Origin: Casuarina equisetifolia
Lineage: Eukaryota > Streptophyta > Magnoliopsida > Fagales > Casuarinaceae
Assembly (NCBI GenBank): GCA_028551475.1
Contig: CM052361.1
Location: forward strand, 9,493,501-9,557,500
Reading direction: 5' to 3'
DNA: 64,000 bases
Shown: one piece after another, positions 48,201 to 61,445 of the stretch
Numbering within the stretch: the first letter of the stretch is position 1
Layout: each line of letters starts with the position of its first letter
The notes under the pieces: model-generated
What the model was told of the DNA's origin: nothing
The model's database searches: none
Seen by the model: the letters and a program-made list of their open reading frames with translations, nothing else
Position numbers and translations under genes: made by a program

Positions 48201-51200
48201 CATGAAGGACTAAGCCACCCCACCTTTGTCAAAACCATCCAGGGAAGAATGGAAATATGGTAGAAGCACATGCAATGGAGTGGGACCCTTGTCTCTTCTT
48301 CACTTTTCACATCTATATCTCCTCACTTTACTTTCACAAATATAACCTAACATGAGAGACCAAAGAGGATAAGCGAATTGAAAGCATAACTGGCCAATCG
48401 CATTTTCATTACTCTCCCCAAAAGAGATCTATTTTGATGAGGTTGGTGCAGAAAGGGGGGCAGGAATTTTTGAAAAATGCGAGCATCCCTTTTTTTTTTT
48501 TACTTTTTCTTTTTGTGCATCTCTGTGTGAGAAGTACAGAACTGTGGCCATACCCCCAAGCTTGTTAGAGTACCTTAAATTAACGTGGTCTGGGGCAAAA
48601 AGGGCAATCAAAAGATATCGTTATGTTAACAATAACTGAACCATTTTTCAGCCTTACATTATTTCACCACCAGTAGAATAAGCATGCAATTTTATGGGAA
48701 CCACGTTCTTCAGAGCCACCCAACTTAAATTATATGAGCTTCACAAGCCTTCACAAGCCATCACAATCCCACCTCCTACCATAACCTTACCAAATTACTC
48801 CTGTCCAGTTGCCTTCAATATCAAGATCATTTAGACTTCCGATGGATAAAACATTGAACAAGTTGAATTAAACAAACACTAAATTAGTTTTAATGACAGT
48901 AATATGCAAGGGGGTTGCTTCTTTTTTTCTTTTTCTTTTTTGTCTTTTTCAGATTCTCAAAACACTTAAATTAGAATGGGAAAACTCCATGCTCAAACTA
49001 CTATACAGCAACCAATTTAATCAAGCCAAGGCAAAGGAATCAGTGCATTCAAATACACCAAGACTGGAAGGGTAGTAACAATCTCACTTCAATTCTACTG
49101 CATTAAACATCACTGCAAAGTCAAACTTTAGCAAATTGTTTTTTAAATACTCTCATTTTCCCTGTATGTTGCATCAAATTATTTATTCTATAGATGATTT
49201 ACTATTAAAGCACGCTCAATTATGCAGAAAGGATCACAAGACTAGACAAACCAGCCACTCTTCCTTTAATCAATTCATACACAAAGCAGACCTAATATAA
49301 CATAGAATGCGAGACACGGTCCAAAGTTCCAAAAACAGAATTAAGCACTCGTCCGTTGCTCTTATTCTTCATTTACGTGACAACATCACTTCTGACAGAA
49401 AGAGGACAGGCAGAATAAAAAAATCCCTTGAAAGGTTAGTATTAGGATATGAAATGGATTCATGGACTTCTACTCATAAATGGTTCTGTAATAGGTCAAT
49501 TTTGGAGGCACGCATACTTATCAAAATAGAAAATCTCCGTAGTAGAGTTCAATTTTTTGCAAATTTACCTCCAAATCTTCTGAGTTTAAATTTCCCAATG
49601 CAACATAATAAGTGGAAGACTTATATATATCTTGGCTAATCGTACCACTTCCTGTTGAAGTAGAAATTGCAACATCAGTATGGCATTTAAATAAACAGAA
49701 TATTCAGATTTTTCAACTTCCATCTCACCATGAATGAGGTTCCACGATAATGTGGTATTAGGATATGTAGGTTCCTCAAGCCATTGAGCAAGGCCTTCAC
49801 TCCCTGCAATGTGCTGGCTTCAGAATAATACGAAGAATGAACGCTTAATTGCAATCAGTTTATAAGAAAACAAGAAAACCCAAAGCCAATTTTCACATTA
49901 TGTGCACAAGAAGATATAAGACAAAATTAGTAGAAAAATCGCAGGAACAATGGCGCTAAATGCGACTTCATCGTGAAATTTGTTTTTCCAAACAACACAT
50001 CAATTTCACAGCTCCAAAGTTGCCCGAAAGAAGAGAGAAAGTGAGGAGAGATTATACAACTTTATCTTCACGTGACCTTTGAAGGTAAAAATCTGCGACT
50101 GAGAAGTGGAAAAATGCGGCAACGCGATTGAACACAACGGTGACAGCAAAGAATTTATTTTACGGCTCTAGCAAATAATATTGGTTTGATTGCCTTATAA
50201 CGTGTTATCAAGACCACCTATTCCCTCAATGGTCCCACTCAGTGATGGAATCATACCTAAGCTTGCATAGACAAAACAAATGGAGATGCTACATTTTAGA
50301 ATGCAAATGACTATGCATACATGCAGAATAAAGTTGAACCGTGGAAATTGATCAGAAAAGTAACAGAAATATGTCATAAACAGCTTCTAGAGGAAAATTT
50401 ACCTTCGGCAATTATGAGAAAGATAGAGTAGCTTGGAGAGTTTACTCTGTACGAAATGTTTATTCGAGATCCCTTATTCAGTATATAAACCCACTCCTGA
50501 ATGAGAAGAAAAATTATTAACCCATCAATAAGAGTTTTGAAGGTTCAAGAAAGAAAGACGACATAAAAAATGTACAAATAAAAAAGGAAAAGGAAAAAGT
50601 CGAGATGATCAATCTGAAAAAGCAAACATGCCTCGTGCGTATCAGGTTGAACTGAAACATTACGAGCCTCAGACCACGTGGTAGTGGTATCAACAGGCGG
50701 AGTTTTATTAAACCCATACAACATAGGACCAGTGCCTGAACCATTTAACTCTTCTACCTGTTATCAAGTCTACACATCACTCAAAAGAATACCAAAAACA
50801 GACCAAAAAAAACACAAAAAAAAAAGATTACTACAAGGGGCAAATCACCGTTATATACTGCACAAAAATGGGATTAGGTTGCAGAAGAAGAGAACAGTTA
50901 GGGCCGAGCCGTAAATTCACAGACCCATAAACTCCCAGGATCAGAGTCATCGAAACTGTACCATTGAGACATCAAAACCAAAATAATTAGCTAAGAACAG
51001 CAGTTCGAAATGGAACGCGTGAAAAACTCAAAGCAAAGTTTGCCTTTGGACTCAAGCAAGCACAAACAGACTAACCATAGCAGACATGGAGGATACAAAC
51101 CAAATTACGAACAATTGGGGGAAAAATTTACATTACAAATGATGTGAATAGAAATAGAAGGAGACAAACCGAAAAACCAAAAGGTGAGAAGGACGATGAC

Positions 51201-51455
51201 GCAGGACCAAGTATCGTCCCTTATCACCGATGCATCATCGAAAGCCGATACGTTCGTGTTTCCTTGATATGGAATGTTGATTTGGTGCCCCACCTCCTGC
51301 CGCTGAAATCGGTGTTGATTTTGGTGACGTTCCCGGTAGTATTCCTCTTCAGGAACTTGCGAGGAGCTTGAAGACGACGCCGCATTGCCTGAGGACTCCC
51401 TATAAATCGCGGAAGAAGAGGCTCCCCTGCTCGAACTCTGATCTGGTTCTGCCAT
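45296..51455 (-). CDS. APD2: Transmembrane RING-type E3 ubiquitin ligase, APD family
   Basis: Ten exons: 51455-51170, 50955-50849, 50757-50632, 50496-50403, 49803-49729, 49651-49569, 47178-47032, 46684-46612, 46538-46190 and 45371-45296. They total 1416 nt and 471 residues, slightly longer than Arabidopsis APD1/APD2. A Ser-rich cytosolic N-terminus leads to a membrane segment at about 84-107 (WSCVIVLLTFWFF). A lumenal-type domain follows with NNT-like N-glycosylation sites (YPNTTLSW, YNTTEAYYKC). A second membrane segment lies at about 322-345. The C-terminus carries a RING finger at about 420-458 (CAICFDAPRDCFFLPCGHC, CFECGT, CPVC), ending KKVRKIFTV. APD proteins act in the endomembrane system during pollen mitosis; the exact paralogue here is not certain. 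The last intron (46189-45372) splits the RING. The intron at 50631-50497 has a GC donor, and the one at 49568-47179 is 2.4 kb. Confidence 0.92.
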
Positions 51456-52661
51456 TCTGAAGACAAACAGAGGGATAAGAGTGAGAGAGAATTTCAGGGC
51501 AAGAGGAGGGAAATTGAAACCCCAGCCCCTGCCATAATCCTAGGGATTGAAGGCAAAGAAGGTGCACCTTGGCATTGCTGGATAGAAACGTCCATGGAGT
51601 CAGAAAAAGAGAAGCTTAGACTTTCACCGACCGGTCTTTGCCCTGGTAGGAATGGTTGTTGGGAAGAATGGCTGCTGTAGCAGGTTGGTGCGGATACTGG
51701 GAGGTTTCTAGCGTTGATGTTTAAGAATTTGACCAATGGGGGACTCACTATTTTTGGCGCGTTCTTTTCCGAACTCTTAAAAGTTAAGTTTTGTACCACA
51801 ATTAAAACTCTCTCTCTTTCTTTTTTTACCATTTTTCCATCACGAATTAATATGAATACAATAATCATTTCATTCTTTACAATAAGGACCACCTCTTCTA
51901 TAAAAAGCGATTTGATAAGAGCACAAACCATCTCCATATACAAAAAGTATAATAGCCCAATGCATAAGCAGCGGTGAAGCATATATCCAAATTCCAGTAC
52001 ACTCCTTCACAAGAATACAATGAAACGCAATAAGATATCTTACTTAAAATATAAATTCTAATATCATATTATAAAACTTGTATAAAGGAACCCACTAATG
52101 TAAAAATATATATATATATACTCTTAATGTCAGAACAATTTCAACATATGTTGTCAACTTGAGTGTGAAAAAAAGTGCTCCAAGGGAAAAAGATTCACAA
52201 GCAATAAGAACCTTACTCAACACCTATGCTTGATACATTATGAAAAATATAATATATACACATCTAAATTTTAATCATTATACTTGTTACATTATAATTA
52301 TTTGTCAAATCATACTTGTTAGCTCATTTTATAAAGTCATATAATGTAAACTTATATTAACAAGTTTAAATTATATGAGTATATTGATAGAAATCATCCT
52401 AGTTCTATAAAATTAGACAAATGTAGTATGGGTTGAAGTGCACGTTATAAAATTGTAATGAGTCTACACTATATGGTTAAGCACATATTTAGTTAAGTCA
52501 ATTAAGTTTCCTTGTCTAGTTTTAATTGTATATGCATGAATATACATGTATTGAAATAAGGTGCCAATAGGTATTTGATATGCATTAAGATAAAGATTTA
52601 TGATTTTACACTTGAAAACAATTTGGTATTTTTGTTATATCTTTTGTGCATGTGTATATAT
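51456..52661. other. Upstream region of the APD-like gene, AT-rich
   Basis: The first few hundred bp should be the promoter and 5' UTR of the APD-like gene. A 162-codon minus-strand frame at 51494-51982 has no recognisable domain and lies where the 5' UTR is expected. Beyond 52000 the DNA is AT-rich, with a short TA run near 52106-52120. Confidence 0.5.
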
Positions 52662-53320
52662 TGTTGGGTTGGTCCAGCCCATATTCGAGAACTTATTATT
52701 GGGTCTAATTAGGGTAATGTGGTCCTAAGGTTTAAAATAAATATATAATTTTTTTTTCTTTAGAGAAGAGGTGAGTGGCCATCAAAGAGAAAAGAGAGAA
52801 AAACAAAGAAAATAGTAGAATTTCGCAAGAATTAGAGGTTCTACACAACAATTGATCAAACGTATGATCAAGTCAATCCGTGGTCCGATTGAGCTGATTT
52901 TTTGTCAGTAGGTTCAAGATTGGGTGTTCTTCATTGTGAACGGTTGGATTGTCGTTTGAAGCTCTTAAAGTCAGCAAATCTTGGTTGAAAATTTAGATGA
53001 TATTTCTCAAACTTTTATTGGTTAAGTCGTTATTTACAACTTATTTTTCATTATTTATTGATGATTCTATTATTGTTAAATTAGTAAATCTTAATCATGT
53101 TGCTATTGTTAAGGACTTGATTGGGTTGTAACCTAATAATTTATATAGTGGAGGTTGGGGTGAACTCCGTAATCGGTCATGTGGTTTTTATCCTTCACAT
53201 TTGAAGAGTTTTCTACATATAAATTCTTTTATGTTGATTGTGATTTAATTATTTTACTTATGATTTGATTATTTTACTTGTAATTCGAATACATTGTTGG
53301 TGTTTTAGTATATCCTTACT
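52662..53320 (+). repeat. Possible solo LTR or LTR remnant (tentative)
   Basis: The stretch starts TGTTGGGTTGGTCCAGCCCA and holds a passage (about 53150-53240) with a GTGAACTCCGTAATCGG core and a TTGAAGAGTTTTC stretch, which recalls the 3' part of copia-type LTRs. It is followed near 53318 by TGGTTCAATCAAAG, which loosely resembles a primer site. No second copy and no target duplication were found, so ends and identity are weak. Confidence 0.3.
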
Positions 53321-55591
53321 GGTTCAATCAAAGTGAGAAACTTTATACGTCATTTTTTCCATTATATATATCATATTACCACATTCAGGTGTAAGTATGT
53401 GTAACACAATAAAAACCTCTATAACTAGTGCGCCATACGTAGCACAATTTTGTTATTGGTTTATTAAGGACTCACCATCTCATTGACCAATATTAAACCA
53501 AAGCCATAGAAGAGAAGATCAAAGCCAAAAAACATAGCACATGGAGGTCAAGATAAGTATGTAATACCGTTTTCATGTTTTAATTAAAATCAAATTTTAA
53601 ACTTATGATTGATACGTGACTATTGGGCTAAAACCTCTTTACAATATTTATCAAATCAAATACATTTATTTTATTCTCGCACTAAAAAGGTAGGCAGTGG
53701 TTTTTATAATCGTTCTTATAGACTTAACATTTAGAGGTTGGAAGTCATAAAAACTATAAAACCTCTTAAAAGTATGTTTCGGAAATAGTATGAAACACTT
53801 ATAAACGAAGATGGTCATGAAGAATTTACGACCTCCACTCCTCCACCGGGAAATGAAGCCGTTTTCCTGTGCAATTTATACTAAACGAAACGAATTACTG
53901 TAATGACAATAAGCAATTACAAAATATCAAGCGTGAAAATGTAAATTGCACACAAAACACAAATCCAATAGCGAATAATATTACCAGTTCTTCTACGTAA
54001 TAACACAAACATTAATTTTTCTATAAAATATTTTACTTAGGGAAATAATTTAGTTAGTGCGTAAGATCTACGTGGTAGAACCATTATTTCTAACTACCTA
54101 ATACTTCTTTTGAGTGCTAAATGGCAGATGGTTAAACAATATTTCATCCTAATAAGGAACCAGTAATATTATTATTACCAGATTTAACACACAACAGCGA
54201 AGTAAATGAGTAGGTTAAAGACTACATGTGGTGTCCTATCGAGTAGGTTAAAAAAAAAAATCATATTTTAAATCGGCCAAATTAAAAACCAAGAATAGGT
54301 TAAAGAACAACACAGAGATTCTCAAATATTTGTTGTTTGTCTTTTATTTTGTCCACCATAATGCAGGACAGCCTAAGCAACACGAGTCCGCTGACTTATT
54401 TATAAAAGAGGCGGCCAACTAACACAATTAAAACTAATCAATTTTCCTCATGAAACAACCAACGAACTTTATTAGAACAGACAACACCGAAGCAATTGGC
54501 TTTCTGGAATTTACCTGAATCGAGGACGGGCCAAATTGTTGACATTACAGGTTCAAGCACAGATGGCCATGAAAGGTAATAGGGAGATAAGAACAAAGTG
54601 TAATTATCCGATCCTAATGGTCAAACTTGAAAATAATAATCATCTCGTATTATTACTATTTCAGTATCTTATATTTTTCTGAGCGAGATAATTTTTACTT
54701 TTTAAGTAATAAAGTGAACGTCTATAATATGTAATTTAAACTAAGTTCAAGAATGGCACTTTTAAAGTTGTCTAAAATTACTTATAAATTGAGTCCTTAT
54801 AAGTTTTAGGGATTTGGGTGAGTAAATGTGTGAAAGTAATTGATGTGATATATTATCATATTATTATCCATGAAGAATATAATCGATCAAAATTTTGGCA
54901 ATATGGAGCATAAAATTTCAACATTGACTTTGTGGGTTCAATTAGCAGTCTAAAACACGAGCTCTTAATAATTCAGTGGCACATCCATACGGGTGGATGG
55001 GGTTTCCGTCTGCTCCTCTCTTAATTAAATTTCTTAAAATTTTCCTTTTCTCCCTCCCCGAAAAAATAAAAATCTTTATTCGAAGGAGAAAATTTATGAA
55101 CAGCTTTGACAACCAATAGAAAGGGAAAGTCCTTGCTAAGAGGATGGGGACGCGTCTTAGGGATTTTGTGACACCCTTCGCCGCGGAGCTTACGACGAAC
55201 CGTTCTTGCAGGTTTCTCTAAACGTTGAAAAAAAAAAAAAAAAAGAGCCCCTTGTCTCGCGTTGACAGGCTGTTTCATTCCTTTTCCATTAAACCCCATC
55301 CCACTTTTTTAAGTTCCTTCACATCTTTTCGTTATTTTGACATTTGTTGGGTGTCAATAATGTAATTTGCAATTTCCCATTTCAAACGCCCTCCCTGAGA
55401 AACCACCGCATCGGGGGCCGATTCCTTTCCTCCATTCTCTTTTCCCAACTCTGGATGGGTCTGAAAAGGAAAAGCAGATCTACGAAGCCCATTCAGTGAA
55501 AAGAAAAGCCCTAAATTTTTCTCTATCAATTTCTGCATCTTCCTCTTGATCTCTTTGATTTCGATAGCGTTCGGATTCGGAGCTCGAATCG
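53321..55591. other. AT-rich intergenic, LMBR1-like promoter at the right end
   Basis: No gene, RNA gene or clear repeat was recognised. The last 300 bp before 55592 are less AT-rich and are the likely core promoter and 5' UTR of the LMBR1-like gene. Confidence 0.5.
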
Positions 55592-58500
55592 ATGGGCGAT
55601 TTCAATCTCGCTCTCGTAATCGTAGCCATAGTAGTGTGCGTCCTTGTCTTCATCTTCAATGTCTACCTTCTGGTCAACTTCCAGCACCCCGACGATGCGA
55701 ATCAGGCTTATTTCCCCAAATTTGTTGTTGTTCTGGGTCTATCCGTCGCCGCCATCTCGATACTAATGTTACCGGCCGACGTGGCCAATCGGCAGGCTTG
55801 CCAGCACGCGATATACAATGGCGCTTGTAATTTCACCCTCCCAATGAAGGATCTATGGCTTGCCATCTATATCCTCGATGCTGTGCTCGTCTTCTTCGTT
55901 ATCCCCTTTGCAATGTTCTACTACGAAGGGGACCAGGACAAGTAGGTACTTCTTGGCTTTCAAATGTATAGGATTAAAGTGCACTCGCTAATTAGTTATC
56001 ATTTTGGTTTATTTGGGTTTGGGTGTTGGTATGAATGTGAAGGACTGTCGGGAAGAGGATCAAGAGCGCGTTGCTGTGGGTAGGGTTGACGGCGGTCGTG
56101 TGCGCTCTTCTTCTCGGCATTTTATACGGTTAGTTCATAACAAATCTGGTTGTCGATTTCAGCTACATTTATCGCATACGGGTAGCATTTTGGGGAATTA
56201 CTCGTGAAAAAAAGAAAAAGAATGCCATTTGGGGAATTAAATAGTTCATATGCTTATTGATGATCGCAATCAGGATCTTGCAAGCCTTTTTAACTTGCTT
56301 GTTTCTCAACTTAGTACCATAGGATGCTATGAAAATTTGCTTCTAGTTAGTCTGGGAATCTTAGCAGTAATTAAATAAAAGTCCTTTGCCCAAGTGTTAG
56401 ACAGATTTATTTCGACGTAATGGCTTTGCAGACTTCACAGATGAAGTGGTTTTTCTTCACGTGCTTCTTCGTAATCTTTATGGAGGTCTTTTAGAGCTAT
56501 ATATACGCTTTTGGAATTAGATATGCTCGTGTATTCTTTTGAAGTTCGTATATTATTTTCTATTCCATTGACACATTTATCTATGATATTTAATACATGG
56601 TGAAAAAATCCTTGGAAAACTCGACCTGTTAATTAAAGTGAAGTTCTTTTTCCTCTCTCCCTGTTTCTCTTATTTTGATGTTTGAGGTTCTTGCTTGCTG
56701 TTTTTGGTCAATTTGAAACACTAACTGTTAGTCTTCTCTCTCTCTCTCTCTCTCTCTCTCCCTCTGTGTGTGTGTGTGTGTGTGGATTACTTGTAGTCTT
56801 ATCTAAGTGTTATTTTACACTTTTCTGACATATCAGGGCTAGTTGGAGAGGTGGAATTCACTGTTATGCACCTTTCTTCATCCACGTCTTCCTTCCCTAA
56901 TTCATGGGACTTTTCTAGTGGTCAACAATGTATTGGAGGCTCACACCAGGTTCTGTTTCTACTTTACCGACTTCTTATTTGATAGGTTCTGTTCTTTTGG
57001 AGAGAGTTCTATCCTTTCTGTTTGTTCCTGTTTAACTTTTGAACGTATAATGTAGTTTATTGCTTGCATGTTGAAATTAGCAATTCGCTTTCTCATTCTG
57101 GTGTTTCCATCCCTCCCCTTGTTTGGTCCCTTCTTACAGTGCTCTGCATATTCTGCAAACGCTTCTTCAGAGAAAACATGGAAGATGCGCACCACCTTTC
57201 CTGAATATGTTGTTGCTCTTGCTACTATTGTTGGATCTGTACTCTTTTCTGTAAGCTTATTCTTGAAAACTTTGTACTTTTCACATCATACTGAATTTCA
57301 TTTTGGTAGTTACTCATCGAGGTAATCTTAAAAGTTGACAGTTCTTAATTTTGTAAGCATCTCATTGATGGTCTGATGCTTTATCTGCAAGTTTTGGTAC
57401 CCTCATAGTGACTTGTCATATTTGATCAAATTTAGCCTGTTTTTAAGGTGGAATATTTCATTATATATCACATTTCTTAACGTTTCTTAAATTTTCTCTT
57501 CCTCTTAATCTATCCAGATATTTGGGGGTGTTGGTATTGCTTGTCTGCCACTAGGACTTATATTTTCGTTCATCCGGCGGCCAAAGGCTGTTATTACTCG
57601 GTCACAGTACATCAAGGTGCTCTTGCACTGGATCGTATATATTTATATTTCTACTCTTTTTTGTTTGTAAAATTCTGCCATAATGGATTTTCATCAGTTT
57701 TGCTTAGATAATTGCTGTTGAATGTATGTAGGAAGCTACAGAACTGGGTAAAAAGGCAAGAGAATTAAAGAAAGCAGCTGATGCTCTTCATCAAGAGGAA
57801 AGAAGTGGTTCAAAGGGTCGAAAGTGGCGTAAAAATGTGAAGGCAGTAGAAAAGGTAGAAACATATCTTTTGCAATTGTAGAAGCTTTTTTCACACTTGA
57901 CATTGAATTTTTGTGTATATGATAAGCACAATGGTTGGATCCTTGAGAATCCCCAGGCTTTAGGTTTGAGGCTTAGATGCATTTTACTCTGTTTGTGGTG
58001 GGGGGAAAATGTGCCTACTATACTTTTGAGTTTCTCTTCTCTCTTTTTGAATGATGGGTTTTATATTGTGCTTGAAAATCTTGCAGGAGCTGCTCCAGTT
58101 GGAAGAAGATGTAAACCTTCTGGAAGAGATGTATCCTCAAGGAGAAAAGGTGATGGTTGTCTATTTTTTGAGCTGTTGCTCTTGATTTCCTTGTTCGGCT
58201 AGTAATTTACATCTTGAATCCAGGCTGAAACTACTTGGGCTTTGACCGTTCTTGGGTACTTGGCAAAATTTGTCTTGGGAATTTTAGGGTAAGTACTGAC
58301 ACTAATGGTTTATTATTACTATGAACACCATATTTCTCATTTTTTAGAGGAAATGTTGATTGTACTGATCAAACAATTTTGTAGCTAATACATTTGAATA
58401 TGAGCTACCACTGATGGGTTATGCAAATTTGCCAAGTATTTAACTAAACACAATCATCCAAGATAGGTTGTTATAACCCTGGTTAGACGAAGGCAACTTC

Positions 58501-59995
58501 AGATTTGATATGGATTTGTTGTTAACTTATTTTGTTATTGTTATGCATGATATTGAGAAGTTCATCCAGTATTCTGATTTGGATTATGATAATATTTAGT
58601 CAACGTAAGGATTCTTTCTGCTTGTTTCCAGGTTGATTGTTTCAGTGGCTTGGGTTGCACATATTGTCATCTACCTGTTGATTAATCCACCTCTCTCTCC
58701 TTTTCTGAATGAGGTTTTCATCAAGCTGGACAGTGTCTGGGGTAACTTAAGAATACAGTTTCTTCCCATAGTATAACTTTTTCCTGTCACACAATGAATG
58801 TTGTTTTAATGTCCTCACTCTTCTACTCCATCAGGTCTTCTGGGTACCGTGGCATTTGCATTTTTCTGCTTCTACCTTCTACTTGCAGTGATTGCTGGAG
58901 CAATGATGCTTGGTCTGAGATTTGTTTTCATAACAATTCACCCGATGAAGTAATAGATTTTATTGAATTAGAATTTTTCTTTTGATGTATTTGTTTATCA
59001 TTGATGGGTTGAATCTTAAGGTGATTTCTTATCCATTGAATTCGTCTGTTATCAGGTGGGGAGCCACTCTCATGAATTCATTTCTATTTAATGTTGCTCT
59101 GATTCTCCTATGCTCCATCAGGTTGGCATCTTTAGTAATTTCCTTTTGCCATTTGCATATTTGAAGTAGAACTAGTAATAGTTATTTTTAATGTTGCATT
59201 GGGAGAGGATAGCCTTGGTCATCATTTACTAGAGGGCTTTACATTCTCAAAATGGATTAAATTTTGAGCTATTAATACTGTGGAGAAATGCTAACACATA
59301 TTTTTCCGACACAACTTATCCCAATTTTTGTTTAAGCATCGGGTTTTGTGTACCATGAAACTGTTTGGCATATTGCTCTTAACTCTGTCCATTGAGAAAC
59401 AGTATAGTATCTGTATTTTCTTGAAGTTTTAGCTTATGATGTAAGATACGACATTTCCATTATTTAAGAGGAAATATCTTTAAATAACCAATTGATTCTT
59501 GGTAATGGTTGATAGAGACATTAATGTTCCTACCTGGAAAATCGTTTTGATATTGGTTTCTTGTGTTTCAGTGTGATTCAGTTCTGCTCCGTTGCATTTG
59601 CATATTATGCCCGAGCGACTGCAGCACAGGAAATATTTGGCCACACACTGGAATCTCTTCGTGGAATTAAATATTTGTACAAGTGAGTTATCATGTTTTT
59701 TATGCACTAATTTATTCTGATTTGGTATGTTGTCTCTATCTGATTCCCTTGGAATATTGAATGTGGCATTGCAGGTATAATGTGTTTCCAATTGCATTTG
59801 TTGCTCTCGCGGGATTGACCTTTGTATATTATGCGGCCTTTGTAAGTTTCCTGCAATGACCTTTTTGTTTTTGTTGTTCTTCTTGAATGCGTATGTCATG
59901 CCTCTATTGAACTTGATAATCTTATGTTGTTTCCGTCAAAATTTTAGGGATGGAGAAGAAGAAAACCCAGTGCCAAGTTCCAACTTTCTAGTTAA
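55592..59995 (+). CDS. LMBR1-like multi-pass membrane protein
   Basis: Fourteen exons: 55592-55941, 56043-56128, 56837-56949, 57140-57250, 57518-57616, 57732-57854, 58087-58149, 58224-58288, 58632-58741, 58835-58949, 59056-59121, 59572-59682, 59775-59841 and 59948-59995. They total 1527 nt and 508 residues, within one residue of Arabidopsis At3g08930 as I recall it. About nine hydrophobic segments are visible, including LALVIVAIVVCVLVFIFNVY, KFVVVLGLSVAAISILML, ALLWVGLTAVVCALLLGI and VALILLCSI. A charged cytosolic loop at about residues 255-330 (KKARELKKAADALHQEERSGSKGRKW) is predicted coiled coil. The signature FVFITIHPMKWGATLMNSFLFN is typical of the plant LMBR1 group. Animal LMBR1/LMBD1 relatives act in receptor endocytosis or lysosomal cobalamin export; the plant role is not established. 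It ends in a basic tail (GWRRRKPSAKFQ). Confidence 0.95.
56735..56784. repeat. (TC)n-(TG)n compound microsatellite
   Basis: A TC run (56735-56760) and a TG run (56764-56784) are joined by a short spacer in intron 2 of the LMBR1-like gene. It is likely to vary in length between individuals. Confidence 0.9.
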
Positions 59996-61445
59996 GGTAT
60001 GTTTGCCCAGAAGAGTGCACCCAGCTGGGGGCGTCAGAGTTCTCAGTTTCATTCTCTCGTTTGGAGTCATTTTCTTAGCGGATGTCTATTGGCCTAGTTT
60101 TGCTTTATAATGAAAGGTCAGATTTGAAAGGTCAGAGAATTACTGCAGTGAAAGGGCAGGGTGGTGCTTCTGATGCTGCTATGGTTTCTGGTTGTTTCCC
60201 CCCTCTTGTATGTATTATTTCGTTGTTTTACTTTTGTTTTATACATTGGCTTGGGCATGTACGTGAGATATCCTCTGCGACGTGGGAGCTGGGTTTTTAG
60301 AACTATTCTTCATGTAATATAGCCATTGAGCACAAAAAGTTGTATGATTATCCATTTTGTGTTCATTTTCTGTCTGCATTATTTTCTTTCTATGAAAGCT
60401 GATTCTCTTTTTTGCCAAGGAAGGTCGTGTTGATTGATTGAAAATTCAAGCTTATCGGACTTAAGACTTTATCTTTTTGTTTCCTCTCCCTCTTTACCTT
60501 TGCATATTCCTAATTGTTAGCTGTCAGGTGTATCAGGTGCAAGGAAATAGTTGGTTGTCTTCTCTAAATTGCACTTTGACTGGAGAGCGGCACTTCGTGC
60601 TGTCTTTTCAAGTGCAGTGGGCTATGCCAAGGGTGGAATGTTGCATGTAGAGCACTCCGCTCTGCTGCCCAACTTTTTGGTCCAGTAAATTTCCATTCGG
60701 TCGTCTCGGATGCTATGTACATTTCTGTCCTGGTTTTGATGAGCAACGTTCTAAATATGTTCGTTTCTTTCCTAAACTATAAAGGATGCTTCCCTTAAAG
60801 TTGGGACCTTGTCTAATTTGGGGCTGATTAAGCTGGTTTATAGGAAAAAAGTATTTGTTCATATTCAACTTCTCACTTCATATATGTAAAGTTCACACTC
60901 ATTAAAATGGGGGAAAAAAAAAAGATCTTGCATGCGAAGGAAATGTTCCCGGTATTTCAAATCATTTTGGTTTCTAGATTGTCTTCTTTTATAAGTAAGA
61001 CTTGAGTTCCAGTTTAACTTGGACATGATATTATTCTCCATTTCTCGTTTAATAGATGATGAAACACGTGATTGCCTTTTCTATAACCATTAAAAGTCAA
61101 AGCAAAGCTACAAAGTTGTCTGTTGGAAAAAGCGTGGGTCTCACTCCTCTTTTGTTGTACCTACCATATGATCATCAGCGTCTTTGAGGACTTTGTAAAC
61201 ACGGAAACAAAAAGAGGAAAAAGGGGTTACCAACTATTCTCTTTTCATATATGCTACCAAACCCTTCTACTACTTGTACATGAAAAAAAAAAAAAACTAA
61301 ACAACGCACAATTATAGAGCAAACATTTAAAACGCAAGCCATCAAGCCATCATCAAGTTCTAAACACAGAACCTCTAGTGTACTTCGGGGGCTGATAACA
61401 GAAAATACACGATCAATAACAGGACTCTGCAGTGGCACGACAGGG
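59996..61445. other. Tail-to-tail intergenic between LMBR1-like and GDSL genes
   Basis: These 1.45 kb hold the 3' UTRs of two convergent genes. Short open frames show no domain and no RNA gene is recognised. Confidence 0.55.

Noticed and set aside
49307-49639. A 110-codon plus-strand frame
   Set aside because: It lies mostly within an intron of the APD-like gene and overlaps one of its exons in antisense; no domain.
51494-51982. A 162-codon minus-strand frame upstream of the APD-like gene
   Set aside because: No domain is recognisable, composition is mixed hydrophobic and Ser-rich, and it lies in the expected 5' UTR/promoter; it is probably chance.
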